A stretch of 48,977 nucleotides of DNA from Halomonas elongata (GCF_029081005.1 NZ_JAJQTQ010000028.1:1-48977); one strand, 5' to 3'. Positions 1 through 8,423 are shown, numbered from the stretch's first letter. Made by a program: numbers and translations. Notes: generated by a model not told the origin, from the letters alone.

Positions 1-162
1 AAGTACCGGGAGCGAAACGTGATCGAACGTGGCTTCGGCTGGGTTAAGGAACTACGGCGCATCGCCACCCGATACGACAAGCTCGCCAGTAGCTTTAGTG
101 CCATGGTATGTCTGGCTTGCATAGACCGTTGCCTGCGTGCTGACTTTTCAGACAAAACCTAA
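1..162 (+). mobile_element. C-terminal fragment of an IS transposase (cut by window edge)
   Basis: An open frame runs in from the left edge and ends in TAA at 160-162, giving the last 53 residues of a transposase. It contains the stretch RNVIERGFGWVKELRRIATR followed by YDKLASSF, which is typical of the C-terminal end of IS5-family (IS427-like) DDE transposases, including the E of the DDE triad in the VIER segment. The start and the IS inverted repeats are not in the window. It indicates insertion sequence activity at this end of the accessory region. The family is inferred from motif resemblance only. Confidence 0.8.
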
Positions 163-285
163 GACACTTTATGATCACCTTGAGCTGATTGCTGAGGCAT
201 CCAGCTCTGAATCTGACTTCCCACAGGGTTGAATCTTTTCTCGAATCACTAATCACTTTGCTGCCCCTTCCAGATCAGCATAATG

Positions 286-321
286 AACAGGCATGGGGTC
301 ACTCGAGTCCCCATGCCTGTT
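286..321. terminator. 13-bp perfect hairpin, terminator-like
   Basis: AACAGGCATGGGG (286-298) and its exact complement CCCCATGCCTGTT (309-321) flank a 10-nt loop. It lies between the transposase end (162) and the 3' end of the leftward gene at 496, so it could end either transcript. There is no clear T-run on either side, so intrinsic termination is uncertain. The rest of the 333-bp gap 163-495 shows nothing else I can name. Confidence 0.45.
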
Positions 322-495
322 TAAAGCCATCCAACAATATATACGACGGCCAGCTCCATCTCGCCAAATAAGCCCCTCCCCTCTACTTGGTCAAGTCGTT
401 AGGCTGATCCGTGATTCATGGAAGATCATCCATTAACCAAGTATGTCGGAACACCTCTGCTCCCCCTAGCTTGACAGCACATCTACACTCAGGAG

Positions 496-720
496 TTATT
501 GTTCGGCTTCGGCTTCGGCTTCGGCTTCGGCTTCGGCTTCGGCTTCAGCCTCTCCCTCGGCTGAGGCAAGCATATAATAGCCGTCCGTTTTCGCTACATC
601 TGAATAAACGCCATACGCTCCTGTGCCAGCCACAACGAGTGCAATCACCGGCACACTATAGGCAATGCCGCGTGATAACTTCTCGAGCAATGAGTGTCGT
701 TTATCATTATCCATCATCAT
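496..720 (-). CDS. small peptide with conserved leader and Glu-Ala repeat tail (candidate substrate 1)
   Basis: Seventy-four residues. Order of parts: a polar N-terminus (DNDKRHSLLEKLSRG, residues 4-18), a hydrophobic segment (about 20-41), a short spacer, then a tail of alternating Glu and Ala ending in Q. It is a paralogue of the peptide at 13,258-13,572: both share N-x2-R-x-SLL-x2-LSR, then Y-x2-P and a hydrophobic stretch, and both end in an acidic Glu-Ala tail. GAGGAGG lies just upstream of three consecutive ATGs, so the start may be 720, 717 or 714. It follows doxX by 81 bp on the same strand, probably in one transcript. Known function: none. I infer a substrate of the TTL-PqqD protein at 13,668, because acidic tails are what TTL-family ligases act on. 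It could instead be a membrane-anchored acidic metal-binding peptide. Confidence 0.8.
   Translation of the reverse strand: MMMDNDKRHSLLEKLSRGIAYSVPVIALVVAGTGAYGVYSDVAKTDGYYMLASAEGEAEAEAEAEAEAEAEAEQ
502..543. repeat. hexanucleotide microsatellite, 7 perfect TTCGGC units
   Basis: Seven perfect TTCGGC units run from 502 to 543, followed by a degenerate TTCAGC unit. On the minus strand each unit is GCCGAA, so the array encodes the Glu-Ala tail of the 496-720 peptide. Because the unit is six bases, slippage would change tail length by one Glu-Ala pair without shifting the frame. Confidence 0.95.
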
Positions 721-801
721 GCCTCCTCGATGACCTCGCCTGCGTACAGCAGAGCCATTCGTTCCATGTTGGATGTCGACGCCAGCGGGCGTCTGGCTGC
801 C

Positions 802-1230
802 TCATGCACGATTGCCCTTGGCCATCAAATACAGCGCCAATAGCAATAGAGTGACCTGGAACATCATTCCGCCCAACGGGTGCTCCGGCGTCGCCATGAA
901 GTGCCATTGCCCCCAATGCTCCATGAAGATGGCCCCCAGCAGGATCGGCACGGTGAACAAAGCGCCAAGCCGCGTAACCAGATCGCCCAGGGGACCGGCG
1001 ATCCAGCCACCCACCAGTACCAGTAAACCGGCGGCCAGCTCTCCTAGTGCTACAGCTCCTCCGATCACGACAGGGAGATTCATGATCTGGGCAAAACCCT
1101 CGATGCCAGTGCCCATGAACTTATCGATGCCGGTATAGAGGAAGACGCTTGCCACCGCCGCCCGCAGCAGCCAGTGCGCCGCGGGTAATGTGGTGGCGGT
1201 GTACTGTTGATCGTTGCTGAACTGATTCAT
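802..1230 (-). CDS. DoxX family membrane protein
   Basis: About 142 residues with four hydrophobic segments and the DoxX-type opening HWLLRAAVASVFLYTGIDKF, followed by GELAAGLLVLVGGW. The start at 1230 is chosen because AGGAG stands nine bases upstream; the longer frame to 1266 has no such site. DoxX proteins are small inner-membrane proteins linked to redox or thiol-stress complexes in several bacteria. Here it is the first gene behind the ECF-type promoter at 1406-1431, with a leader of about 165 nt, and the Glu-Ala peptide follows. The joint control suggests a membrane partner for the peptide or a general stress role; both are inference. Confidence 0.85.
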   Translation of the reverse strand: MNQFSNDQQYTATTLPAAHWLLRAAVASVFLYTGIDKFMGTGIEGFAQIMNLPVVIGGAVALGELAAGLLVLVGGWIAGPLGDLVTRLGALFTVPILLGAIFMEHWGQWHFMATPEHPLGGMMFQVTLLLLALYLMAKGNRA

Positions 1231-1405
1231 GCGCAGATTCTCCTCTCTCGAAAGACAGCCAGTCACAAGTCGGTCTCCTCACTATAGCTGTCCATTCATG
1301 CCCTGGACTTGGCAACGATGTTGTCGAACCTTGGGAGTGAAGCCCTCTTGAGCACTTACCAGGACTTCTTCCCCCATACGGCCAGCTTACGGCCTATAGG
1401 GTTTG

Positions 1406-1431
1406 GTCGCTCACCGATGAGGATCCTTACA
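1406..1431 (-). promoter_or_regulatory. ECF-type promoter 1 (drives doxX and peptide 1)
   Basis: On the minus strand TGTAAGG (1425-1431) is followed after 15 bases by CGAC (1406-1409). The same arrangement occurs in front of eight other transcription units in this window. Divergent promoter 2 lies about 180 bp away; together they occupy the 435-bp gap between doxX and the kinase gene. Confidence 0.75.
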
Positions 1432-1608
1432 CGGCTTCATCACTACTCCGCAACGCGTGCCCCTTTCATCTCGTCATCTGCATTGTGCTGCCCTAACAAG
1501 CCGCAGCGGCCTTCTCCCCCATGCTCACCACCTTCCACAGGAGTTCCTGCTCCCATCGGCGACAGCCCTGCCATGTTTAGCTGTTTCGATCCATAAGCCG
1601 ACAAATCA

Positions 1609-1634
1609 TGTAAGGAATAGGGCCGACATTCGAC
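1609..1634 (+). promoter_or_regulatory. ECF-type promoter 2 (drives kinase-ynjBCD)
   Basis: TGTAAGG at 1609-1615, 15-base spacer, CGAC at 1631-1634. It lies 33 bases before the ATG at 1667 and supports that start over the upstream in-frame ATG at 1457, which would precede the promoter. Confidence 0.75.
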
Positions 1635-1666
1635 TACAGAGAAGACTTGCTGCCTTTGGGAACCCG

Positions 1667-2737
1667 ATGTCCGAACATACTGCATCCGGTACAACAAGCC
1701 TCCCCACGGTAGAAGGACTGATGAAGGTCCTGAACGCTCCCGAGGGAGAACTGGGGATACGCAACATGTCCCTCATGGCCGACACAGGCCTGGCCCATCA
1801 CCATATCTGGCTAGAGAGGGATGATATCGATTGGGTAGCCCGCCTGCCCAAGCAGAGCCAACTCGGGCTTTCCACTCGCGACAACCTTCATCACCAGGCG
1901 GCGTGCTTTGCCCGGGCGGCCAAGAGTGGACATACCCCAGAGCTTCAGAAAGTGCTTCCCCCATCGCAGGAACTCCCGCGAGGCGGCTTGTTGGTCAGCG
2001 CCATTCATGGACGTCCCGCTCGCCTTCCCGAGGACCTGCCGGCCATTGCCGAGGCGCTGGCAGCCTTACATCGTCTCGATCTCCCCTCGATGGAATCACG
2101 CCCACCTATTGCCTCTCCAGCAGATGCTTGGGGGACCATGCGAGAGGAGATAGAGCGCCAAGCCCTATGGCTGTCAGAGGCTGATCTTGACGATGGCGCC
2201 TTCCAGCTCATCCAGCAGCTACTCCGGGACCTCCCCGTCCGTCTCCCCGACGAGGTCCGCAGTTTGATCAGTTTTGACGCCCATCCAGGCAATTTCTTGA
2301 TCACCGACTCAGGGCACGCGGTACTGGTGGATCTAGAAAAATGCCGCTATGGGTTACCAGGTTTCGATTTAGCACATGCCAGCCTCTATACCTCGACTAC
2401 TTGGGATATTCACCATCAAACCGAGCTCGATATCGACCAGATTGCCGCGTTCTACCGACATTGGCAGCAATGGTTTGGTCGTGCTTGCCACCCCCAGACA
2501 CTACTCGCCTGCCGCAAAGCCATGTGGCTCTGGTCTCTGACCTGGTGTGCCAAGTGGCAAACCCAGCATGACATGCCCCAAGACAGGGAAGCCCAAGGCG
2601 AGGATTGGTCTGCCGAGCTCAGTGCGGACTCGCTCGTAACTCATGTCCGAGATCGGGCCGCACACTATCTCGACCCACAGGTAATCCGACGCATCCGAGA
2701 TGAATTCCCGACATTACGCGACATCCTGAACCACTGA
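1667..2737 (+). CDS. APH/choline-kinase-like phosphotransferase
   Basis: 356 residues of the aminoglycoside phosphotransferase / choline kinase fold. The catalytic loop is seen as SFDAHPGNFLI (about residues 203-213) and the metal-binding part as VLVDLEKCRYG shortly after; the N-terminal lobe is weakly conserved. Members phosphorylate small alcohols such as choline, thiamine or aminoglycosides. It is the first gene after ECF promoter 2 and lies 24 bp before the ynjBCD-like transporter genes. A kinase encoded with an importer suggests trapping of the imported substrate by phosphorylation, for example a thiamine-like or choline-like compound. The substrate is not visible in the sequence. The start is set by promoter position; the ribosome binding site is weak. 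Confidence 0.8.
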   Translation: MSEHTASGTTSLPTVEGLMKVLNAPEGELGIRNMSLMADTGLAHHHIWLERDDIDWVARLPKQSQLGLSTRDNLHHQAACFARAAKSGHTPELQKVLPPSQELPRGGLLVSAIHGRPARLPEDLPAIAEALAALHRLDLPSMESRPPIASPADAWGTMREEIERQALWLSEADLDDGAFQLIQQLLRDLPVRLPDEVRSLISFDAHPGNFLITDSGHAVLVDLEKCRYGLPGFDLAHASLYTSTTWDIHHQTELDIDQIAAFYRHWQQWFGRACHPQTLLACRKAMWLWSLTWCAKWQTQHDMPQDREAQGEDWSAELSADSLVTHVRDRAAHYLDPQVIRRIRDEFPTLRDILNH

Positions 2738-2761
2738 ACCTGCACCACAAGGAATGCCGTT

Positions 2762-3973
2762 ATGCGATCGATCTTCACGCTTGCCACACTGATGGTGGCC
2801 ACCCTGCTTGCCGGCCCCTCGATGGCCGCCCCGGCACCCGACGACTGGAAGACCGTCCTGTCAGAAGCCCGCGGCCAGACCGTGTACTGGAATGCCTGGG
2901 GAGGCGACGTCCGGACCAACGACTACATCGACTGGGTCAATCGGCAAGTGCAAGCGAAATACGGCGTGGACGTCGTTCACGTCAAGGTGGACGATACCGG
3001 GGTGGCGGTCTCGCGGGTGCTGGCCGAGCAGACGGCCGGCAACCGCCGGGACGGTAGCGTGGACCTCATCTGGCTCAACGGGGAAAATTTCGCTGCGATG
3101 CGCGAGCACGACCTGCTCTTCGGCCCCTTTGCCCGACACCTGCCGAACTTTTCCCTCACTTACCCGGAGCACAACCCCGAGGTGGTGACCGACTTCACAC
3201 TTCCCACCGACGGATACGAGTCACCTTGGGGAAAGGCACAGATCACCTTCTATTACGATAGCGCCCGGATCGCATCCCCGCCTCGCAGCATCGAGGCGAT
3301 CCTTGACTGGGCGCGTCACCATCCCGGGCGCTTTACCTATCCTCGGATACCCGACTTCACGGGCAGTACCTTCCTCAAGCAGGCCCTGCTCTCCCTGACC
3401 GCGAATCCGGAGCCGCTCTATGCTCCCGTCGAGGAGAGTGACTTCGAGAGCGTGACAGCGCCGCTATGGGACTACCTCGAGGCGTTGCATCCGCACCTGT
3501 GGCGCGACGGGCGCCAGTTCCCGGCCAACGGCCCCGCCATGCGCCGCTTGATGGCCGATGGCGAGCTGGATCTGGCCTTCACCTTCAATCCCTCCGAGCC
3601 GGCCGCCGCCGTCGACGACTTCGAGCTCCCACCCATGACCCGCAGCTATGTCCTCGATGGCGGCACGCTGGGCAATGTGCACTTCGTGGCCATCCCCGCC
3701 AACTCGCCCCACAAGGCAGGCGCCATGGTCGTCGCCAACTTTCTGCTTTCCCCTCGCGCCCAGGCTCACAAGCAGGATATCACCGTCTGGGGGGACAGGA
3801 CCGTGTTGGATGTCACGCGGCTCGACGACCCGGCCAGGAAAGCCTTCGCCGCGACGTCGGACAATCCAGCGTTGCCACCTCGGGGCGCCTTGCAAACGAC
3901 GCTCCCCGAACCGCATCCCAGTTGGATGACGGCTCTGCAGGAAGAATGGCGCAAGCGCTATATAAGAGAGTAG
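2762..3973 (+). CDS. ynjB: ABC transporter substrate-binding protein, YnjB-like
   Basis: 403 residues with a cleavable signal peptide (MRSIFTLATLMVATLLAG, cleavage likely after SMAAPA). The mature part begins WKTVLSEARGQTVYWNAWGG and has NDYIDWV, as in the E. coli YnjB family of extracellular solute-binding proteins. It acts in the periplasm, delivering a ligand to the permease encoded next. AAGGA stands nine bases before the ATG. It follows the kinase by 24 bp and precedes ynjC by 12 bp, so one operon is likely. The ligand of YnjBCD is not established; the neighbouring kinase is the only hint here. Confidence 0.88.
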   Translation: MRSIFTLATLMVATLLAGPSMAAPAPDDWKTVLSEARGQTVYWNAWGGDVRTNDYIDWVNRQVQAKYGVDVVHVKVDDTGVAVSRVLAEQTAGNRRDGSVDLIWLNGENFAAMREHDLLFGPFARHLPNFSLTYPEHNPEVVTDFTLPTDGYESPWGKAQITFYYDSARIASPPRSIEAILDWARHHPGRFTYPRIPDFTGSTFLKQALLSLTANPEPLYAPVEESDFESVTAPLWDYLEALHPHLWRDGRQFPANGPAMRRLMADGELDLAFTFNPSEPAAAVDDFELPPMTRSYVLDGGTLGNVHFVAIPANSPHKAGAMVVANFLLSPRAQAHKQDITVWGDRTVLDVTRLDDPARKAFAATSDNPALPPRGALQTTLPEPHPSWMTALQEEWRKRYIRE

Positions 3974-3985
3974 GGGCCTGCCCTC

Positions 3986-5683
3986 GTGATCCTCAGACTC
4001 ACGCCATCATTCATCATCGTGCTTCTGGTCGGTCCTATCGTGGCAGGCTTGGGAATGGCCGTGCTCCCTGCGTTCGGTTATTTGCCGGCCCTGGGCGGAC
4101 AGGCATTAAGCCTGACGCCCTGGCAGGACTTGCTGGCCCAGCCGGGACTCGCCCGCTCGGTCATCCTGAGCTTCACCACAGGACTGGTCACCACGGCGGT
4201 ATCCGTTGTCGTGGTCCTGCTGTTCCTGGCGGGCGTCGCCGGGACTCGCCTGGATCGCTGGATACAGCGCCTGGTTTCGCCCTTGCTCTCGGTACCGCAT
4301 GCCGCCGCAGCGTTCGGCCTGGCCTTCCTTATCGCCCCATCCGGCCTGATCGCCAGGTTCGTTTCACCGGGCCTGACAGGGTGGGAACGCCCACCGGACT
4401 GGCAGATCGTGCAGGATCCCTGGGGCATTTCGCTGATGGCCGGCCTGATTCTCAAGGAATTGCCCTTTCTGCTGCTGATGAGCCTGGCCATGCTGCCCCA
4501 GCTCGATCCAGTGCGACGTACCCAGATGGCACGTTCCTTGGGCTATCACCCAACCCTGGCATGGCTCAAGGTCGTCACCCCAGCCCTCTATCCACTGATC
4601 CGACTGCCGATTTTCGCGGTTATTGCCTATGCCTCCTCCGTCGTGGACGTGGCCATGATCCTGGGGCCCACAATGCCACCAACGTTGGCGGTCTCGATTC
4701 TGAGCTGGTTCCACGATCCCGACTTGTCACGACGCTTCATGGCCTCGGCCGGCGCCTTGTTGCAATTGGGCGTCACCGCCATGGCCCTGCTGACATGGTG
4801 GATGCTGGAACGGGGGATCCGATATCTGGGCTATCGCTGGGTCATGAACGGTCATCGACGCCGCGGCGATGCCATGCTGCGCAACACGGGCAAGATCCTG
4901 ATTCTGCTGGCGACACTCACCGCCTTCATCGGCCTAGGAAGCCTCGCCCTCAACTCGGCAGCAGGTTTCTGGCACTTTCCCGATCTCTTGCCCCAGGGCT
5001 TCACGCCTCGGCATTGGCAGCATGCCCTGCCTGAACTGAGCGTTTCGCTCATCACGACGCTCGTGGTCGCCATCATCTCGACACTCGCGGCGCTGATTCT
5101 CGTGCTGGCGGCACTGGAGAACGAGCAACGTACCGGTCGTCGCCCTTCCGAGGCTCGTCTTCAGTCAGCCCAAGGCTTACTCTATCTGCCACTGATCGTG
5201 CCCCAGATCGCCTTCCTGTTCGGCCTGGCGGTGGTACTGGAATCGCTAGGTATTCGCATCCCCTCGGTGATGGTCGTCTTCGGTCACCTGCTCTTCGTGT
5301 TGCCCTATGTCTTTCTAGCACTGTCCGAAGCCTACCGACGCTTCGACCCACGCTGGCTGCACCTCGCCGCTTCGCTGGGCACAAGCCAGAACGCGGCCTT
5401 CTGGCGCATACGTTTCCCCATGCTGCTAGGGCCGATCCTGACCGCCATCGCCGTCGGACTGGCCATTAGCATCGGCCTGTACCTACCAACCCAGCTGCTG
5501 GGTGCCGGTCGACTCCCCACGGTCACCACCGAGGCGGTAGCACTGGCCGCCGGAGGCAGTCGCCGGATCATCGGCGTCTGGGCACTGACGCAGGCCTGCC
5601 TCCCCTTGCTGGGCTTCATCCTTGCCCTGGGCCTACCTCGGTTACTCTGGGCGAGGCGCCAAGGCATGAAAGGAACACTATGA
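3986..5683 (+). CDS. ynjC: ABC transporter permease, YnjC-like, two fused BPD domains
   Basis: 565 residues, GTG start. Two binding-protein-dependent permease halves are fused, about residues 45-275 and 345-550, each with several transmembrane segments. The EAA-loop signatures (around ARSLGYHPTLAWLKVVTP in the first half and AASLGTSQNAAFWRIRFP in the second) contact the ATPase. This fused architecture is that of E. coli YnjC. The stop overlaps the next start as ATGA, so translation is coupled with ynjD. Confidence 0.88.
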   Translation: MILRLTPSFIIVLLVGPIVAGLGMAVLPAFGYLPALGGQALSLTPWQDLLAQPGLARSVILSFTTGLVTTAVSVVVVLLFLAGVAGTRLDRWIQRLVSPLLSVPHAAAAFGLAFLIAPSGLIARFVSPGLTGWERPPDWQIVQDPWGISLMAGLILKELPFLLLMSLAMLPQLDPVRRTQMARSLGYHPTLAWLKVVTPALYPLIRLPIFAVIAYASSVVDVAMILGPTMPPTLAVSILSWFHDPDLSRRFMASAGALLQLGVTAMALLTWWMLERGIRYLGYRWVMNGHRRRGDAMLRNTGKILILLATLTAFIGLGSLALNSAAGFWHFPDLLPQGFTPRHWQHALPELSVSLITTLVVAIISTLAALILVLAALENEQRTGRRPSEARLQSAQGLLYLPLIVPQIAFLFGLAVVLESLGIRIPSVMVVFGHLLFVLPYVFLALSEAYRRFDPRWLHLAASLGTSQNAAFWRIRFPMLLGPILTAIAVGLAISIGLYLPTQLLGAGRLPTVTTEAVALAAGGSRRIIGVWALTQACLPLLGFILALGLPRLLWARRQGMKGTL

Positions 5684-6309
5684 CGCATCGACTCACTCTG
5701 GAACAGGTACGTCTCTCCCTACAGCACCGAGCGCTGGTCGAACTTGATGCGACCATTGGCCCCGGTGAAGTCCTGACCATCATGGGCCCGTCAGGCTCGG
5801 GCAAGTCCTCGCTGCTAGCCTGGGTAGCGGGCTTTCTCAACCCTGTCTTCACGGTCAGCGGGCGAGTGCGACTGGATGGGTGCGACATCACGCGACTCCC
5901 CGCCGAGCAGCGCCGCATCGGGCTCTTGTTTCAGGATGCCATGCTCTTCCCGCATCTATCCGTGGAGGGCAATCTGCGCTTCGGCATGCCACGCCATACG
6001 CCCGATAAGGCGGCACGCATCCAGACGGCCCTCGAGGAGATCGGACTGCCCGGCTTTGGCGATCGCGACCCGGCCACCCTGTCGGGCGGCCAGCAGGCCC
6101 GAGTGGCCTTGATGCGGTTACTGCTTTCCGACCCTTGTGCGGTTTTGCTCGACGAGCCCTTCTCCAAGCTCGATGCTCATCTGCGCCACGAGATGCGCCA
6201 ACTGGTTTTTGGACATCTGCACAGAGCGAAGCTACCGAGCCTGCTGGTGACCCATGATCGGGAGGATGCTGCCGATGCTGCTGGCCGTGTGATCGAACTA
6301 ACGAATTGA
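5680..6309 (+). CDS. ynjD: ABC transporter ATP-binding protein, YnjD-like
   Basis: 209 residues with a complete set of ABC ATPase motifs: Walker A GPSGSGKSS, signature LSGGQQARVALMR, Walker B AVLLDEPFSKLD and the switch histidine in LLVTHDREDA. It energises the YnjC permease at the inner face of the membrane. The ATG overlaps the ynjC stop. The short length, without the C-terminal regulatory domain of MalK-type ATPases, fits YnjD. The 3' end overlaps the convergent YiiX-like gene by 12 bp. Confidence 0.9.
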   Translation: MTHRLTLEQVRLSLQHRALVELDATIGPGEVLTIMGPSGSGKSSLLAWVAGFLNPVFTVSGRVRLDGCDITRLPAEQRRIGLLFQDAMLFPHLSVEGNLRFGMPRHTPDKAARIQTALEEIGLPGFGDRDPATLSGGQQARVALMRLLLSDPCAVLLDEPFSKLDAHLRHEMRQLVFGHLHRAKLPSLLVTHDREDAADAAGRVIELTN

Positions 6310-7065
6310 ACACTTCGCGGCTATCGTCGCTGACGACCTTTGCCAGTGCAGCGTATGAGCGTCAAACCCATGGACCAGCTTCGGCTTGATGATGGCAAAA
6401 TACGGTGAGATATCGAAGTCCTTGGGCGTGAACAGCGAATAGTGACGGCGACGCCAGAGCGTTCCCGCCGGTGTTTGCCCTACGGGTAATGGCAGAATCG
6501 GGTAGTTCACCGCCTGGAATGCTTGAGCAATCAAGGTGGAACAGATCGCGCGCGTGGGATCCCCACTGCCGAGACCAAGCATGTAACGTCGCCACCCAGA
6601 GGGCACCGGGGGAAGCGGCAACAGATAACGCGCCAGGTCGAAGAGGTTACGAAGATCATAGCGTTGACCGACCCGCTGACACACATACTCGACCAGTTGC
6701 TCTATCTCTCCCGGCCTTAACCCCACCGGGCGGCAGATACGTACCGCATCTCTGGCATATGTCTCGGTACCCACGAGCCTGACACCCTCGGAAAGATCCG
6801 CCTCGACGAAACATTCCCCCCGTGTTACCCCAAACCGTTGCCGGCAGGCAGCCTCGCCGACGTAGAGCGCCGCATGTGACCACGTTGACTGGGTAAGGTA
6901 CTTAATCACCGTGCTGATCCGCGAGGATCCATCCACCAGCAGTACATCACCCGGCATCAGGCAAGCTTGTACATCCCCTTCATCCGGTAGTCTCTCCCGC
7001 AGCCATGGCCTCGGGCAGGACAGCCAGCAGCTCAAAACATATCCACAACCGTGCAGGCTCATCAT
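6298..7065 (-). CDS. YiiX/permuted NlpC-P60-like amidase or lipid hydrolase
   Basis: About 255 residues. Features of the circularly permuted papain-like (YiiX/YebB, former DUF830) family are present: LMPGDVLLVDG, then the catalytic-type histidine in STWSHAALYVG (about residue 65), and the cysteine in RAICSTLIAQAF (about residue 178). The order His before Cys is the permuted one. Such proteins cleave amide or ester bonds of peptides or lipids. GGAG seven bases before the ATG at 7065 favours that start over 7080. A weak promoter-like sequence (CGTAAGGAAG at about 7149-7158, minus strand) lies upstream but lacks a proper CGAC box. Confidence 0.78.
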   Translation of the reverse strand: MMSLHGCGYVLSCWLSCPRPWLRERLPDEGDVQACLMPGDVLLVDGSSRISTVIKYLTQSTWSHAALYVGEAACRQRFGVTRGECFVEADLSEGVRLVGTETYARDAVRICRPVGLRPGEIEQLVEYVCQRVGQRYDLRNLFDLARYLLPLPPVPSGWRRYMLGLGSGDPTRAICSTLIAQAFQAVNYPILPLPVGQTPAGTLWRRRHYSLFTPKDFDISPYFAIIKPKLVHGFDAHTLHWQRSSATIAAKCSIR

Positions 7066-7194
7066 GGCGCACTCCATCATCCGGAACGAACGGTCCTACC
7101 GGTCGCAAAGGCATCTCTCTATATATTTTTGTCCTCGGCGAGGTGCCCTTCCTTACGCCTCTTCCCATATTTTCTGTGTGAGGCATGGGTTGGC

Positions 7195-7220
7195 TGTAAG
7201 GATTCGGGAGCATCCACGAC
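7195..7220 (+). promoter_or_regulatory. ECF-type promoter 3 (drives thioredoxin-ccdA)
   Basis: TGTAAGG at 7195-7201, 15-base spacer, CGAC at 7217-7220, 82 bases before the thioredoxin ATG at 7303. It lies in the 237-bp gap from the YiiX-like gene. Confidence 0.75.
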
Positions 7221-7302
7221 CAAGGGTGAGGCGGCTGTCAGAAAGAAGCAGGGCGACCTTGCTTTCAGCCCCTTTTATCTAACTGGCAAAAGAGAGGGAC
7301 CT

Positions 7303-7716
7303 ATGAGAATCATGAGCCTCAAGTCTGCAACGACAATCCTTGCCCTACTGGCAGGCTTGTTCATGTCCACTTGGACGTTGGCCCTGGAAAAGGAACCTTT
7401 TACCAAGGAACGCTTCGATAAATTGCAGGAGCAAGGCTCCACCATTCTTGTAGATGTCAGTGCTACATGGTGCCCTACCTGTCAGCGACAGCATGAGATA
7501 CTGGATAAATACAGAGAAGAAAATCCAAATTCGGGCATTACCATGCTGACCGTGGACTTTGACAATCAAAAAGAGTGGGTCAAGCACTTCAAGGCACCTC
7601 GTCAATCCACGCTCATCCTGTACAAGGGGACGAACCAAGTCTGGTTCTCGGTTGCGGAAACTCGCCAGGAGAAGATCTTCGAAGCGCTCGATAACGTGAA
7701 GGTGGAAGAAGGATGA
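7303..7716 (+). CDS. periplasmic thioredoxin-family protein
   Basis: 137 residues with a signal peptide (about residues 1-27) and a thioredoxin fold carrying the active site ATWCPTCQRQ (WCPTC in place of WCGPC). It should work as a disulfide reductase or exchange protein in the periplasm. The start at 7303 is preceded by AGAGAGGGA; the upstream open frame to 7051 is not needed. Its stop overlaps the start of the CcdA-like gene, which is the usual source of electrons for such a protein. Confidence 0.9.
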   Translation: MRIMSLKSATTILALLAGLFMSTWTLALEKEPFTKERFDKLQEQGSTILVDVSATWCPTCQRQHEILDKYREENPNSGITMLTVDFDNQKEWVKHFKAPRQSTLILYKGTNQVWFSVAETRQEKIFEALDNVKVEEG

Positions 7717-8423
7717 CCTTGGAGCTAACAGTCCTTCCATTGGCGCTATTAGCAGGGATACTGAGTGTCCTTTCCCCTTGCGTATGGCCTCTTGTGCCTG
7801 TTGTGATGGGTTCTGCCGTCAGTAGCGGTCGATTTGGCCCATATGCCCTCGCGCTTGGTCTGAGCCTTTCCTTCGCTCTGGCGGGAACCCTGCTCAGCTT
7901 TATTCTTGTCAGCCTGGGCCTGGATCCTGAGCTGTTCCGATATTTCGCCGCTGTGCTGCTGCTTGCAGTGTCATTGCCACTAATTATCAAGTCCCTGGGC
8001 GAGTGGCTGTCACTAAAACTCTCAACCCTCACCTCTCGCTTTGATATCAACATGAGTGGAGAAGGTGGCTGGAAAGGCCAGCTAGGTATTGGTTTACTTC
8101 TGGGACTGGTGTGGTTGCCCTGTGTTGGCCCAACACTGGGAGCTGCCATTGCGCTTGCCTCGATGGGGCAGGACATGGTGACGTCATTCCTGGTCATGCT
8201 GTCCTTCGGTCTGGGGACAGGGAGTATCTTGCTGATCTCGGGACTACTATCAAGCAAGGCATTGTCAAAGTGGCGGCCACAGATGATGCAGCGTGCAGGA
8301 CAAGGCAAGGTATTTCTGGGATGGATGCTGTTGTTCCTTGGTTTTTTTGTACTAACAGGAATTGACAAGCTTCTTGAGGCCTGGGCACTGACATGGCTGC
8401 CGGACTGGGCAATCACCCTCTGA
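7713..8423 (+). CDS. CcdA/DsbD-like transmembrane electron transporter
   Basis: 236 residues and about six transmembrane segments. The two conserved cysteine sites of the CcdA family are seen as LSVLSPCVWPLVPV (N-terminal) and LVWLPCVGPTLGAA (middle). The family passes electrons from cytoplasmic thioredoxin across the membrane to periplasmic thioredoxin-like proteins, here probably the product of the preceding gene (ATGA overlap). With ECF promoter 3 this forms a self-contained periplasmic reduction module. Confidence 0.9.
   Translation: MTLELTVLPLALLAGILSVLSPCVWPLVPVVMGSAVSSGRFGPYALALGLSLSFALAGTLLSFILVSLGLDPELFRYFAAVLLLAVSLPLIIKSLGEWLSLKLSTLTSRFDINMSGEGGWKGQLGIGLLLGLVWLPCVGPTLGAAIALASMGQDMVTSFLVMLSFGLGTGSILLISGLLSSKALSKWRPQMMQRAGQGKVFLGWMLLFLGFFVLTGIDKLLEAWALTWLPDWAITL

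Noticed and set aside
502..543. CRISPR or other repeat array
   Set aside because: The repeat is a six-base microsatellite inside a coding frame with no spacers; it encodes a Glu-Ala tail.
411..854. Plus-strand frame with an Arg-Leu repeat
   Set aside because: It is the complement of the Glu-Ala peptide gene; the minus-strand reading has a ribosome site, a leader and a paralogue.
7149..7175. A tenth ECF promoter before the YiiX-like gene
   Set aside because: CGTAAGGAAG is near the consensus but lacks the leading T and has no CGAC at 15-16 bases.
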